Of a stretch of 35,965 bases of DNA, positions 1 through 8,615 are shown piece by piece. Made by a program: the position numbers and the translations under genes. The first letter of the stretch is position 1. Every line of letters starts with the position of its first letter. A model generated the notes under the pieces. That model did no database searches, had not been told where the DNA came from, and saw nothing but the letters and a program-made list of their open reading frames with translations. This DNA comes from a virus, in IMG/VR virus record IMGVR_UViG_3300032116_000668, positions 1 to 35,965 of that record; one strand, 5' to 3'.

Positions 1-74
1 GTATGAGTGGAGGCGAGGGGAGTCGTCGCATTGTCCAGTGAACGTGTGTACACTACCGAAAAGGGAGAAGGACA
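1..74 (+). promoter_or_regulatory. Leader upstream of integrase
   Basis: Non-coding stretch ahead of the integrase. A purine-rich ribosome binding site, GGGAGAAGGA, ends a few bases before the ATG at 75. A perfect 8-bp palindrome, GTGTACAC, lies at 46-53 and could be an operator half or core. I could not find a well-spaced -35/-10 pair, so no promoter is assigned. If the molecule is circular, this stretch plus 35928-35965 is the divergent control region between the integrase and the leftward early genes. Confidence 0.35.
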
Positions 75-980
75 ATGAAACGCATGACGTTGGAAGAGTT
101 GTTTGAGCGGTATGCCGATCTGCGGAATCTCAACCCAAAGACTGTGTTGCTGTACCGGATGCTGCTGGATCGCCTGCGTGCGTTCCTCGAGCGAGAGCCA
201 ACGGTGGCGGACTTAGATGACCTTGTGATCAGTCGATACCTACGGTGGCGTGCTACGCAGTCCTGGGCGGGCAAGCCCGTGCGGCCCGCGTCAGTGCAGA
301 AGGACAAGGTGATGCTGCAGGCGGTCTGGAACCTAGCCGCCCGCAAGCGTTGGGCGAGAGACTTCCCCGAGTTGCCACGCATTAAGGTGGCCAAGTCGAT
401 CCCTGTCGGCCGGGCCTACACAGCCGCAGACGTGGCGCTGCTGATTCGCCGGGCCAAGATTCGCAAGGGACGCACGGGCGGCAAGCCTTCCTGTTGGTGG
501 TGGGCCACGCTGATCTATATGGCCTACTGCACGGGCGAGCGGGCAACGGCCCTGCTGTCGCTTAAGTGGGGCGAGCTCGACCTAGAGCGGCGTCGGGTGC
601 TGTTCCGTGGCGAAACCCGCAAAGGGCAGACGCACGACATCGAAAGGGACTTCACCGAGCAGCTGGCCCACATGCTGCTGGCCCATCGTGGCCAGCCGGA
701 CGAACTGGTTTGGGCCTGGGACCGGGCGAGGGGCTCGCTGTGGACATCGCTGAAACTGCTCTGCAGGCTCTCTGGCGTGAGATACAGAGGCTTCCACGGG
801 CTTAGGCGTACTCGGGCCTCCTACGCTGCCCTAGCGGGCGGTACGGCCGCAGCCACGCAGGTGCTCGACCACAGCGACCCGAAGCTGCAGGAGCGGTACG
901 TAGATCCCACCATCTGCCCTACTGAGCAGAGCAGCGTGGATTGCCTCCCGCCGCTGGATCTCAACGGGCCGGCGGCGTGA
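75..980 (+). CDS. int: Tyrosine recombinase / phage integrase
   Basis: Site-specific recombinase of 301 aa, expected to join phage and host attachment sites through a covalent 3'-phosphotyrosine intermediate. The C-terminal catalytic set looks complete: R156 (in CTGER), K183 (RKGQ), H241-x-x-R244 (FHGLR), H266 (LDHSD) and nucleophile Y275 (ERYVDP). The N-terminal 100 or so residues fit a SAM-like core-binding domain; there is no obvious extra arm-binding domain. It is the only convincing + strand gene and converges on the late operon. A strong Shine-Dalgarno supports the ATG at 75. It shows that the element is temperate or derived from a temperate phage. No excisionase was recognised nearby. 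Confidence 0.93.
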   Translation: MKRMTLEELFERYADLRNLNPKTVLLYRMLLDRLRAFLEREPTVADLDDLVISRYLRWRATQSWAGKPVRPASVQKDKVMLQAVWNLAARKRWARDFPELPRIKVAKSIPVGRAYTAADVALLIRRAKIRKGRTGGKPSCWWWATLIYMAYCTGERATALLSLKWGELDLERRRVLFRGETRKGQTHDIERDFTEQLAHMLLAHRGQPDELVWAWDRARGSLWTSLKLLCRLSGVRYRGFHGLRRTRASYAALAGGTAAATQVLDHSDPKLQERYVDPTICPTEQSSVDCLPPLDLNGPAA

Positions 981-990
981 ACTAGGCGCA

Positions 991-1040
991 GGGCGAGCGG
1001 ACGGCGAGGAAAGGTAGAAAACTCGCCGCCGCTCAAGCCC
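991..1040. terminator. Long GC-rich inverted repeat between convergent genes
   Basis: GAGCGG (995-1000), a one-base bulge, then CGGCGAG (1002-1008) pair with CTCGCCG (1022-1028) and CCGCTC (1029-1034) around a 13-nt loop. GGGC (991-994) can also pair with GCCC (1037-1040) across a 2-nt bulge, giving up to 17 pairs. It lies exactly between the 3' ends of the integrase and the leftward late operon, as a bidirectional terminator would. Neither side carries a T-run, so Rho-independent action is uncertain. A role at the attachment site is an alternative, as attP often lies beside int. Confidence 0.5.
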
Positions 1041-1049
1041 TGGCCTAGG

Positions 1050-1229
1050 TCATGAGTCCAACCGTCTCGCCCGCTCTACTGCGGACTCGCCCTTCACGCG
1101 GCTGAGCTCAGCCAGCAGACGAAGCACGTCCGCTGCCAGCGTGCCCGAGGTGCCCGTGTACGCACCGCTGAACTGGCGGGCACGCATCTCAGCCTCAAGC
1201 AAGTAGGCGTCAGTAAGCGGTTCAGCCAT
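1050..1229 (-). CDS. Small hypothetical protein
   Basis: Last gene of the leftward operon, 59 aa. The ATG at 1229 is preferred over an ATG five codons upstream because it overlaps the end of the previous gene (ATGGCTGA) and has a GAGGG motif about 6 nt upstream. The protein is probably helical and soluble, with an acidic N-terminal half and a basic C-terminus. No motif was recognised. Coupled translation with the gene before it supports it being real. Confidence 0.6.
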   Translation of the reverse strand: MAEPLTDAYLLEAEMRARQFSGAYTGTSGTLAADVLRLLAELSRVKGESAVERARRLDS

Positions 1230-1779
1230 CGCGGCCCTCATCAAAAAGCACTATAGCTAGCAGGCTATAGGCGCTCAGATCAAGCAGCGTGTCCCTGACG
1301 CCTTCGTGCACAAGCCTGCCCGTCTGGCAATACGTCCTGAGCCGCTGCACCTTGTCTGCGATGCGAACCATGCAGCCACGCCATGGCTCAATGCCGACGA
1401 ACTCAGCGCCTTGGCGGATGTTGGCTAGCGGGTCGCTCTCGCTCCCGTAATCCTGCGACTTGCTCAGGTGCAGCTGCCGCACCTCCTCGAGCAGTTCCAG
1501 AAACGGCAGCGAGCCGGGCCGCTGCTCGTGCGTGATGCCGTCGCCTCGCAACCGCTCAATGGCTTCATCTAGCTCGTCTTGCGTCAGCCCGGCCCGGTGC
1601 AGGTGGTGCTCGTGGATGTCATGTCGCTCAGGCAGCGTTTCGGTAACAGGTTGAAACGAATCTGTTTCACTTGGTGACACGTACCACTCTTCATGCGGCT
1701 TGCCTGCCGCTTGGCTCTCTCTGCGGATCTCGACGGCCTGGCGTAGGGCGGCGTTTGCTTCTGCGATTGACGGGCTCAT
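1222..1779 (-). CDS. DUF1599 / Nmad1-like protein
   Basis: 185 aa from the ATG at 1779, which follows a GAAAGGAA ribosome binding site; an in-frame ATG at 1818 lacks one. The C-terminal half has a K-x-x-DYG motif, then helices with a G...R-x-x-D-K-x-x-R-L core and a closing D-L-x-x-Y segment. This resembles the DUF1599 (nucleotide modification associated domain 1) proteins found in phages and bacteria. Members are linked by context to modified nucleotides, but the reaction here is not known. The first 90 residues are charged and low in pattern. It sits downstream of the metallophosphoesterase in the terminal small-enzyme group. Family assignment is from remembered motifs only. Confidence 0.55.
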   Translation of the reverse strand: MSPSIAEANAALRQAVEIRRESQAAGKPHEEWYVSPSETDSFQPVTETLPERHDIHEHHLHRAGLTQDELDEAIERLRGDGITHEQRPGSLPFLELLEEVRQLHLSKSQDYGSESDPLANIRQGAEFVGIEPWRGCMVRIADKVQRLRTYCQTGRLVHEGVRDTLLDLSAYSLLAIVLFDEGRDG

Positions 1780-1814
1780 GGGCTTCCTTTCGGTAAGAAA
1801 AAGTGCAGCGTATT

Positions 1815-2720
1815 TCAATCGTCAACGTTGGCGTCATCCCGTGGCGAGTCATGAAACGACGCACGCAACTCGGTGTGGTCTGTGTTCCACCGCAGCAGCA
1901 TCCACCAACCGCCAAGCGGCCGGGCGCTCATGCCCTTCTCGACGGCCCAGCCATCGGTCAAACACTCCTGCTTGTACGCAGCCGAGCGGACTAGATGAAT
2001 CGGGCGAACCTTCACCAGCCCAGTAGGCGAGAGCCGCTGCCGGCTAGCCTCAATCATCGTCCGCTGATGGACGTGCCCAGCGTGGATGCAGTCGGCGTCC
2101 ACGTCTACGAGATAGCGGCTGTAATCAATCACGCCGCGTGTTACCGGGCCACCGCCGCCATAGCCATGGTGATACCAGAGTCGGTACATGGCGGTGCTCG
2201 TCTTGCTGGCCCTGGCCCGGAACATCACCCAGCCTGAGTAGCCAGCGGCCCTGCACTTACTGCCACGCACCCGCAGCTGCTCCACGAGCCGCGTGGTCAA
2301 GCACGTCTCCATGCGTTTCCGCACAGCCGTCTCATGGTTGCCCGGCGTGATCAACGCCATCTGCTCGCGGTACGGCTCGAGGTACTCGGCGCACTGCGTC
2401 ACAATGTCATCGTAGTAGTTGCCGCGTTGAAACTCCGGCCTTACGTCCCACTTGCCATTGCTTCGCGGGTCGTACTTGCCGCCCATCGCATCGAAGTGGT
2501 CGCCAATGGAAAGCACTGCGGCGTTTAGTTCCTTTGCTAACCGTAGATCCGCAGTGAGCTTCTCGCGGTTGCACTTCACAGAGTCCCAGTGCCAATCGCT
2601 AGAGAGCAGCACCCAGAGCCGCATATTGAAATCAATGCGGGTCACGCTGCCATCTAGGCTTGTGACGTTCCAGGCGTCGCTGGCGTTCTTGCGGCGGAAG
2701 GTGCTACTGCTGCGGCCCAT
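1815..2720 (-). CDS. Calcineurin-like metallophosphoesterase
   Basis: 301 aa. The order of metal-binding motifs matches the calcineurin-like phosphoesterase fold: D42-x-H44 (SSDWHWD), GD73-74 (IGDHFD), GNHE 127-130, HH 184-185 and GHVH 215-218. These would bind two metal ions and hydrolyse phosphomono- or diesters; the substrate cannot be read from sequence. The ATG at 2720 follows GAGAGGTAA and overlaps the end of the upstream zincin-like gene by 17 nt, so the two are co-translated. The gene lies beyond the tail genes, where phages often keep accessory enzymes. It could act on nucleic acid or nucleotides during infection. Confidence 0.85.
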   Translation of the reverse strand: MGRSSSTFRRKNASDAWNVTSLDGSVTRIDFNMRLWVLLSSDWHWDSVKCNREKLTADLRLAKELNAAVLSIGDHFDAMGGKYDPRSNGKWDVRPEFQRGNYYDDIVTQCAEYLEPYREQMALITPGNHETAVRKRMETCLTTRLVEQLRVRGSKCRAAGYSGWVMFRARASKTSTAMYRLWYHHGYGGGGPVTRGVIDYSRYLVDVDADCIHAGHVHQRTMIEASRQRLSPTGLVKVRPIHLVRSAAYKQECLTDGWAVEKGMSARPLGGWWMLLRWNTDHTELRASFHDSPRDDANVDD

Positions 2721-2997
2721 GGCTTACCTCTCGGTATCCGAGACTCCAGAGCACGCGGGCAATATCCTTGCCCTGCTGCTCTACGTGCTCCTCAGACTGC
2801 GTGGGATTCAGAGCGTGCAACAACTCATGAACTAACACCTCGAGCTTCTTGCGCCCACGCATGCGAGCGTCAAGGATGATCCTCGGATGCTTGGCCTTCT
2901 GTGAGAACGTGTACCCGTAGGCCGCACCCTTAAGCGTGGTGAAACGAAGCAGCCACCGCTCGTCGCCGTTCAACGTGAATACGTGGTCTTCGGGCAC
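2704..2997 (-). CDS. Small zincin-like metallopeptidase
   Basis: 97 aa starting with GTG at 2997, preceded by AAAGGAG. The centre carries an HExxH zinc-binding helix, HELLH at 57-61, followed by N-P and a Glu-rich segment (E69, E70, E73) that could supply the third ligand as in minigluzincins and SprT-like domains. A basic stretch, RMRGRKK, precedes the helix. No signal peptide, so it should act in the cytoplasm or within the virion. It overlaps the phosphoesterase gene. The target is unknown; processing of a structural protein or of a host factor are both possible. Confidence 0.7.
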   Translation of the reverse strand: MPEDHVFTLNGDERWLLRFTTLKGAAYGYTFSQKAKHPRIILDARMRGRKKLEVLVHELLHALNPTQSEEHVEQQGKDIARVLWSLGYREVSHGPQQ

Positions 2998-3030
2998 GGC
3001 CGCTCCTTTGCCCGTAGGGTGGCAGGGCTG

Positions 3031-3345
3031 TCAACCAATGCCGATCTTGCGGCCGAGTTCGTTGAGCTTCTCTTGCCTTTTGGTGCAGCCGCAGTCGCCG
3101 CCAACCACCAAGGCGACGCGCTCTTTCGTGATGCCGATGGCCGTGAGCGCGGAAGCCACCATGTCACCGAGTCCTGCCTTTGGCGGCGTCGTGCCGGGCC
3201 GCTGCGTCCTTGGATAGGCAGGGTGGTCAACGTCAACTTCAAACCACCCGCCGCCGAGGTCTTGCGTCAGGCAGGGCGTGATTTCCTCCCATGAGTAGCC
3301 ACGCTCGACGCAGCGTGCCATCACGTCAGTAGCGTGGAGTTTCAT
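3031..3345 (-). CDS. Small CxC-motif phage protein
   Basis: 104 aa. The ATG at 3345 overlaps the stop of the Cys-rich gene (ATGA) with GAGG just upstream; an in-frame ATG at 3384 lies inside that gene and is disfavoured. The C-terminal end has G-x-C-G-C-T-K-R-Q-E-x-L-N, a short motif seen at the ends of various phage structural-region proteins, where it may bind a metal. The N-terminal part has several aromatic and acidic residues. Its place at the distal end of the tail genes suggests a virion or tail-tip accessory protein, but no function is known. Confidence 0.6.
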   Translation of the reverse strand: MKLHATDVMARCVERGYSWEEITPCLTQDLGGGWFEVDVDHPAYPRTQRPGTTPPKAGLGDMVASALTAIGITKERVALVVGGDCGCTKRQEKLNELGRKIGIG

Positions 3346-4064
3346 GGTGCCTCGTTGATCGTCACCGTAGGGAGTTCGTTGCAATGCTTGTGGGCATCTC
3401 CTCCGCAGTTGATGTTCACGTCTTTATCAAGCAGTGTCAGCACCTCGTCGCCGCAAGCAGTCTTGCAATACGAAAACGTCTTTTGATCTGACCCGGAACT
3501 GCCAAAACTTATATCCCGAGAGCCATCGTTGATAATGATTTCGCCGAGTAGCGAAGTATTGATATTGAACCTTACGCGACAGCAGCCGGTCGAATCTGAA
3601 GCGCGCAGGATGTTTAGGTATTTTGTTTCGTTCTTGTAGGTCGCCGGAAAGTCAGTACCAAACCAGTTTTGAGTACCGCACGCCTTTTCAAATGCGTCTG
3701 GCCCGCTTGTTCCAATGGCAAACGGCGGAAACTGCGGAATAGATCCCAATCCGAACGTCATCGACAGCCCGCACCACGCCACCGTGACGGTTCCGACAAA
3801 AGCGGTAACGAGAGTCGGCGGACTTTCACATTGCGTGCTTTCGCCTACAGAGACACACTGATTTACTACCTTGCAGCACCTTGCCCGCGTATCTGTCACG
3901 CACTGCCCGTTGACGCAGATGCAGCCGGTGTCGCAGTCAGAGTTGTTCGAGCACGGCCCGCTGCACTGCTTGACGCACTGACCGCCGTAGCAGCGGCAAC
4001 CCGTGGCACAGTTTGATCCAGACGTGCATGAGCCTTTGCATGGATTGCAACACGGGCAGGTCAT
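3342..4064 (-). CDS. Disulfide-rich tail-region protein
   Basis: 240 aa with 27 cysteines, 19 of them in the first 80 residues. Two copies of C-x5-C-x3-C-x-C-x4-C (13-30 and 38-55, offset 25 residues) form a tandem knot-like repeat linked by C34. The remaining 160 residues look beta-rich with paired cysteines (GCC, YCKTAC). No signal peptide. The TAATG start overlap with the preceding structural gene and the GAGGGTG upstream place it in the tail operon. It is probably a virion surface or tail-tip protein stabilised by disulfides outside the cell; alternatively the cysteines bind metal. No close family was recognised. Confidence 0.75.
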   Translation of the reverse strand: MTCPCCNPCKGSCTSGSNCATGCRCYGGQCVKQCSGPCSNNSDCDTGCICVNGQCVTDTRARCCKVVNQCVSVGESTQCESPPTLVTAFVGTVTVAWCGLSMTFGLGSIPQFPPFAIGTSGPDAFEKACGTQNWFGTDFPATYKNETKYLNILRASDSTGCCRVRFNINTSLLGEIIINDGSRDISFGSSGSDQKTFSYCKTACGDEVLTLLDKDVNINCGGDAHKHCNELPTVTINEAP

Positions 4065-4669
4065 TACGGCACCCTCACGCGGAGGAATGCCGACGTGTAC
4101 GAATCAACGATAAAGATTGCTGTTTTCTTGCCAGCGGCAACAGAGATCACGAAGTCTTTCGTATCGACAGTCTTTGCGGTGCTGACGCTGATTGTGCAGT
4201 CAGCGGTGTTTAGAGTCGCCGTAATCGCAACATCGGAAAGATAGTTGATCGTATCTTTGTCAACTTCAACTTTGTAGACGTACTCATCACTTTTCGTAAC
4301 TGAGACAAAGACAGCATCGCGCGATTCAAGAACAGGAGCAACTAGCCACCAGTTCGTGCCTTCTCTTCCGACAAGGCAGTTCTCATTGACGTAGCCGCCC
4401 AGCGTGATTGGCCACGAAAGGTTGACAGCGTTCACTGTAGCGGTTGGCTCATGCTTAAACGTCACAACTTTGGTGCTGCCAATCGGCCACGCACCCGTGA
4501 ACGTCGCGGCCCGGACCTGCTTTGGTATTCGCTCTGGAAACCGCTTGTCGAACGTCAGCGGCGATCCAGCTGCAGGCGTGAGCTCGGCCGCACGCACGAC
4601 GCGAGCAACCCGCTCTGCGGATTCTCGCGTGAACTGCACTGCGTCGGCTGGCTTCTTCTGACGTGCCAT
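4064..4669 (-). CDS. Putative distal tail structural protein
   Basis: 201 aa with a basic, helical N-terminal tail (about 35 residues) followed by repeated beta strands, as in many minor tail and baseplate proteins. No catalytic motif is visible. The ATG at 4669 lies 2 nt after the upstream stop and has no clear Shine-Dalgarno, so translation probably depends on coupling. Position after the tape measure and one other structural gene supports a tail-tip or fibre role. Exact identity is unknown. Confidence 0.6.
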   Translation of the reverse strand: MARQKKPADAVQFTRESAERVARVVRAAELTPAAGSPLTFDKRFPERIPKQVRAATFTGAWPIGSTKVVTFKHEPTATVNAVNLSWPITLGGYVNENCLVGREGTNWWLVAPVLESRDAVFVSVTKSDEYVYKVEVDKDTINYLSDVAITATLNTADCTISVSTAKTVDTKDFVISVAAGKKTAIFIVDSYTSAFLRVRVP

Positions 4670-4671
4670 TG

Positions 4672-5571
4672 CTACACAGTTGGCGGCGTACCGAACAGCG
4701 GCGAGAAGTTCACTTCTTCGCAGACGCGACGCTCATTGATGAACGGCGTGGCGGTGAAGTTCATGCCGCCGGAACCGTTGAGCCCGACAGGATTTGCGGA
4801 TGCCACCCATTCGCCATTCTCAAAGTCAAACACCATCGCTCGGCGTTTCTGCCCACCTGCAATGAAGTTCCACCCAACGTCAGGCAGAAACAGGTTCCAT
4901 GTGCTTTGGCGAAACTGAAGCTCTGACGTAGTCCGCCAGTATTGGTGGGCGACGTTGTTGTAGATTTCGGTGACGTACTCGGTATTAACGCCAGCCACCT
5001 TCCACGTATGCACTGGGCATCCAAGATAAAGGCCAGAGTTCAGCTTGTTCGTGGCATTGATGAGATCCTGCGGCCCGTTGGCGGCATCGAAGTCGGAGTA
5101 GTTCTTCGTGACTTTGGCAATCACGATGAGCTCTTCCGTGGTCAGCCCCTCGTAGTAGTCAAACGCAGAGTTTGTGAGCGCTCGCCTGGTCGTGCCGTCC
5201 CAGTAGTAGAGTGCAGCGACTTGGCTCGGCTTTGACTCAAAGCTCCATTCGGCCGTGCGTGACGTTGGAGCCAAGAGTTCATTGGCGGATATGACGCCGT
5301 ACTCGGCCACCACCAGAATGTGGTACGGGGAATCCGAATATCGTTCTGTGATGGTTGCTTTGCGAAGCCCGACGTAGGCATTGGCTATGTCTGGGTGAGC
5401 CGTGCCGTAGTTGTCCAGCCCCAGCGCCGTGATGACAGCGCCGTGCGCGGTGGGATTGTTCTGCAGCGTGTCATCGCTGAGCGTCACCGCCCACGTACGA
5501 ACGGCTTTCGGCTGCCCGCCAAGCTCGTTCTCAAACGTCCGGGCCAGTTCAGTGGATGACGCAATGCCCAT
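4672..5571 (-). CDS. Distal tail protein, unidentified
   Basis: 299 aa immediately after the tape measure gene, joined by a TAATG overlap. In tailed phages this slot usually holds the distal tail or tail-tip hub protein. The sequence has many aromatic residues and a beta-rich pattern, with W and Y clusters around residues 110-140 and 205-240, but no recognised Dit or Tal signature. No signal peptide, coiled coil or membrane segment. Function is inferred from gene order alone; a baseplate component or virion-associated adhesin would both fit. Confidence 0.6.
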   Translation of the reverse strand: MGIASSTELARTFENELGGQPKAVRTWAVTLSDDTLQNNPTAHGAVITALGLDNYGTAHPDIANAYVGLRKATITERYSDSPYHILVVAEYGVISANELLAPTSRTAEWSFESKPSQVAALYYWDGTTRRALTNSAFDYYEGLTTEELIVIAKVTKNYSDFDAANGPQDLINATNKLNSGLYLGCPVHTWKVAGVNTEYVTEIYNNVAHQYWRTTSELQFRQSTWNLFLPDVGWNFIAGGQKRRAMVFDFENGEWVASANPVGLNGSGGMNFTATPFINERRVCEEVNFSPLFGTPPTV

Positions 5572-8500
5572 TAGTTCAGCCTCGCAGCACCGACGATTGC
5601 GACGGGCTGATTGAAGTAGTTGCTGGCCGCTTGGCCAATGCCAAGGGCTACGCGCTCAAGCAGTTTGGTTTGCAGCCTCGCCTGAATCAGTGCGGGGTCT
5701 TGAGCCTGAGCCGCCGTCTGTAGCACAAGGTTGGCACCCTCAACGCTGCGAACGTCGGCCACGCTGATTGATTGCTGGCCCAGCGTATTGAGTTTCCGCA
5801 GCCGCTCTTCCTGTCGCTTCGCTTCAGCCTCGGCGGCCTTGCGTTGCTCTTCAAAGATTCTGGCCTGCTCCTGGGCGTAGGCTTGCTGGGCCTGCTGCTG
5901 CTGCTGTTGGTACGCCTGCAGTGCAGAAGATTCTTCTTTTCGGTACTGCTCAGAAGCTTTTCTGCTAAGTCGCTCTTGTTCTTTCTGTGCGGCGTTTGCT
6001 TCTTTTTCAAACTGCCGCTGTATTGCGTTGGCTTCCTTTTGACGCTCGCGCTGGATTCTGTTTTCTTCAGCGGCGCGATCTCTCGCTGCCTGAGCCTTAA
6101 GTTTTTCCGCCTCACGAACAGCTGCGTCTTCGGCACGCTGCCGCTCTTGCTGCATTCGCTGTGCTTCGTCTTCGCGTGCCTTGGCAGCTCTGTCCCGCTC
6201 CCTTTCAGCCTCTCGGATGTTTTCGATTTCTTGACTAAAAAGCTCTTGCTGCCTGGAGACTTCGGCTTCAAATGCCTCTTTGTTTAAGACACCATCCTTG
6301 GCCTGCTGCTGTGCTGCCTTAATACCCTCCTGCAAACGAACAGCTGCATCAAAGCCGGCTTGCCCAAACTCTTGAGACTTTTCGATCAGTCGGTCAATGT
6401 TTGTATCTACTGAATCAAATGCGGCAGTAAACCCTTCTCCAAAACCCTGCTGCAGGGCTTGCTGCTGTTCTTCCAACTTTGCAGTCAGTTGATCAAGCTC
6501 GGCCTGACGGGAAGCAGCGGCGTCAGCGTCGGCTTGGTTGTTAGCGGCCCTTGCGGCGGCCAGTTGCTCCGAGACTCGGGCCTGCTCTCGCTGAACAGTC
6601 AGCAAGTCTCCTTCAATGCGTGTCCCCTCGTCCTTGGTTTCCATCAGCTGGTCAAGACGCTTCTTGTCAGCCTCGGCTTGCGCAGTAATCGCGTCAGTCG
6701 TTTCCTGCCGCAACTGCTTCTCCTTGGCAAGCTCGGCGTTTAGCTGCTTCATGAATCCATTCATGATCTCAATCTGGTCGGCTGTCAGACCACCTGCGTC
6801 GGCCATGCTTGAGAACGTTTCAAGTGTGGCCACCGATTGCTGCAAGAAATCTGACGTTCCGTCCGTGGCAGTCTTTAGGAAGTTGTCTAGGTCGGATTGT
6901 GCTTGATCTAGATTCGTCTGCAGCTGCACTTCAGGCAATCGTGCTCGCTCAATCTCAGACCGCAGACCACGAACAAACCTTTGGCCAGCACCAGACCCAG
7001 CAGCTTGGGCCTCTGTGCCGCCGGCAAAAATACTGTTGAAAGTGTTTGCCGCATTTGCGGCTGCGGCTTCCATTTCCCTTGAATTGCGCGCGGCCGATTC
7101 CGTTGCGGCGTCAGCTAAGCCTGCACCAAACTGCTCGAGCTCTGTGCTTAAGTAACTGCCGACATTTTCCAGCAATCTGCCAAATGCAATCTGTATCGCA
7201 TCAAGCCCAATCTGAACTGCGTTAAATGCAGTGCGGAAAGACTCGGCAACGGTTAGCAGCGCCTTGGATGAAACATCAAACACATCAGCGGCATACGAAA
7301 ACGCCTCGCCTACATTTCCGAGATTGCTTGAGAACTCATCGAAAATCCCAGCAAATCTGTCGGCGGCCTGCAACAGCACGTCCGTGATGGCATTTGCAAT
7401 GCCGTTGCCGCCGGTCCCTTGAACGCCGGTCCATTGCTCGACAAAACGCAAAAACTGATTGGTAACTGCCGTAACTGCTGGGGCAAGATTGCCAATAACC
7501 TGACCAATGATTCCTTCGACAGTCGCACGCACTTTGTCAAAAGCATCGTTCATGTCAGCGACGTTGTTGATCTGCGTTTCGCTGACGATAATGCCGAGCC
7601 TTTGAGCCTGGGCTTGAAGATCCTCAATGCTTTGAGCCCCTTCACGAAACAGCGGCGCAAGTGCTGCGCCCTGCTTCCCAAAAATAGCCACTGCGGCGGC
7701 GGCTTTGTCGGCAGCTGTGGGCAGCTGGGAAATAGCTGCACCGATTTCAGAAAACTGCTGCTCCGGCGATAGAGCACGCAACTGCTGCACAGAAAGATTG
7801 ATTCCCTTCAGTGCCTTATCAAGTGCATCGCCTGGCGTGGCCTTGCCAATGTTCACCGCCAGCTTCTGCACGGCAGCACCGAACTGCTCCGTATCTACGC
7901 CAGCGAGTTTTGCGGCGAACGCATAACTCTGCAAAGCCTCAACGCCGATGCCGGTGCGTGCAGACAAGTCGTTTATTGAATCAAGAGACGTGCTGACGCT
8001 TGAGACTAGCGAGCCGATTTGATTCGCAACGTCGCGGATGACGCCACCAATCGCTTGCAAGCCGTCAACGAACAGCCGCCCTAACTCGATCCGAGACAGC
8101 AGGCTGACGCTGCGATTCAGTTTTTCAAAGTCGTCGTCAACTGATTTCGCAGAGTTCCCAGTACGATCCAGTTCGGTGCGTGCCTTCTCAAGAGCACGAT
8201 TGTATGTCTCTTGCGATATACGCCCAGCCCGCAGCTGATCGTCTAGCTCCGCAACGGTTTGGTCGTACCGCTCAAGCGAGGAAACGTTGGCCTTCGTGAT
8301 CTCGGCAGCACGCTTAAACGCGGCAGCCTCTTTGTTGATTTCTGCCGTCAGGTCTGCATACCGAGACGCAAACTCTTGGGCGCTGATCTCTCCACGCTTA
8401 AGGCTGTCTGACAAGTCAGACAGGGACTTGGACGCATTGAACTGGGCAACAGCAGCGGTGGCGCTGGTGCCAGCAAACTCGTCAAAAACGCTTGTGGCCT

Positions 8501-8612
8501 TGCTCGCCTGCTTGCCAAGATTTTCAAGCGCCCGCTCAGCCGGCGTCAGATTCTTCACCACGCCAGAGGCGTCGGCGTTCACCTTCAGCGCAAGTGAAAG
8601 AATGGTTGCCAT
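5571..8612 (-). CDS. Tail tape measure protein
   Basis: 1013 aa, the longest gene of the window and directly after the tail chaperone pair, which is diagnostic of the tape measure of long-tailed phages. Residues 1-200 are helical with repeated charged heptads. About 190-420 contain hydrophobic segments typical of the part that enters the host envelope. About 640-960 are a very long E/R/Q/A-rich coiled coil. At the usual 0.15 nm per residue this predicts a tail of about 150 nm. No lysozyme or peptidase domain was seen. The ATG at 8612 lies 3 nt after the chaperone stop. Confidence 0.92.
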   Translation of the reverse strand: MATILSLALKVNADASGVVKNLTPAERALENLGKQASKATSVFDEFAGTSATAAVAQFNASKSLSDLSDSLKRGEISAQEFASRYADLTAEINKEAAAFKRAAEITKANVSSLERYDQTVAELDDQLRAGRISQETYNRALEKARTELDRTGNSAKSVDDDFEKLNRSVSLLSRIELGRLFVDGLQAIGGVIRDVANQIGSLVSSVSTSLDSINDLSARTGIGVEALQSYAFAAKLAGVDTEQFGAAVQKLAVNIGKATPGDALDKALKGINLSVQQLRALSPEQQFSEIGAAISQLPTAADKAAAAVAIFGKQGAALAPLFREGAQSIEDLQAQAQRLGIIVSETQINNVADMNDAFDKVRATVEGIIGQVIGNLAPAVTAVTNQFLRFVEQWTGVQGTGGNGIANAITDVLLQAADRFAGIFDEFSSNLGNVGEAFSYAADVFDVSSKALLTVAESFRTAFNAVQIGLDAIQIAFGRLLENVGSYLSTELEQFGAGLADAATESAARNSREMEAAAANAANTFNSIFAGGTEAQAAGSGAGQRFVRGLRSEIERARLPEVQLQTNLDQAQSDLDNFLKTATDGTSDFLQQSVATLETFSSMADAGGLTADQIEIMNGFMKQLNAELAKEKQLRQETTDAITAQAEADKKRLDQLMETKDEGTRIEGDLLTVQREQARVSEQLAAARAANNQADADAAASRQAELDQLTAKLEEQQQALQQGFGEGFTAAFDSVDTNIDRLIEKSQEFGQAGFDAAVRLQEGIKAAQQQAKDGVLNKEAFEAEVSRQQELFSQEIENIREAERERDRAAKAREDEAQRMQQERQRAEDAAVREAEKLKAQAARDRAAEENRIQRERQKEANAIQRQFEKEANAAQKEQERLSRKASEQYRKEESSALQAYQQQQQQAQQAYAQEQARIFEEQRKAAEAEAKRQEERLRKLNTLGQQSISVADVRSVEGANLVLQTAAQAQDPALIQARLQTKLLERVALGIGQAASNYFNQPVAIVGAARLN

Positions 8613-8615
8613 GGC

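Noticed and set aside
5772-6287. Very hydrophobic + strand frame that looks like a membrane protein
   Set aside because: It is the antisense of the Glu/Gln/Arg/Ala-rich coiled coil of the tape measure, which gives Leu/Ser/Phe-rich codons on the other strand.
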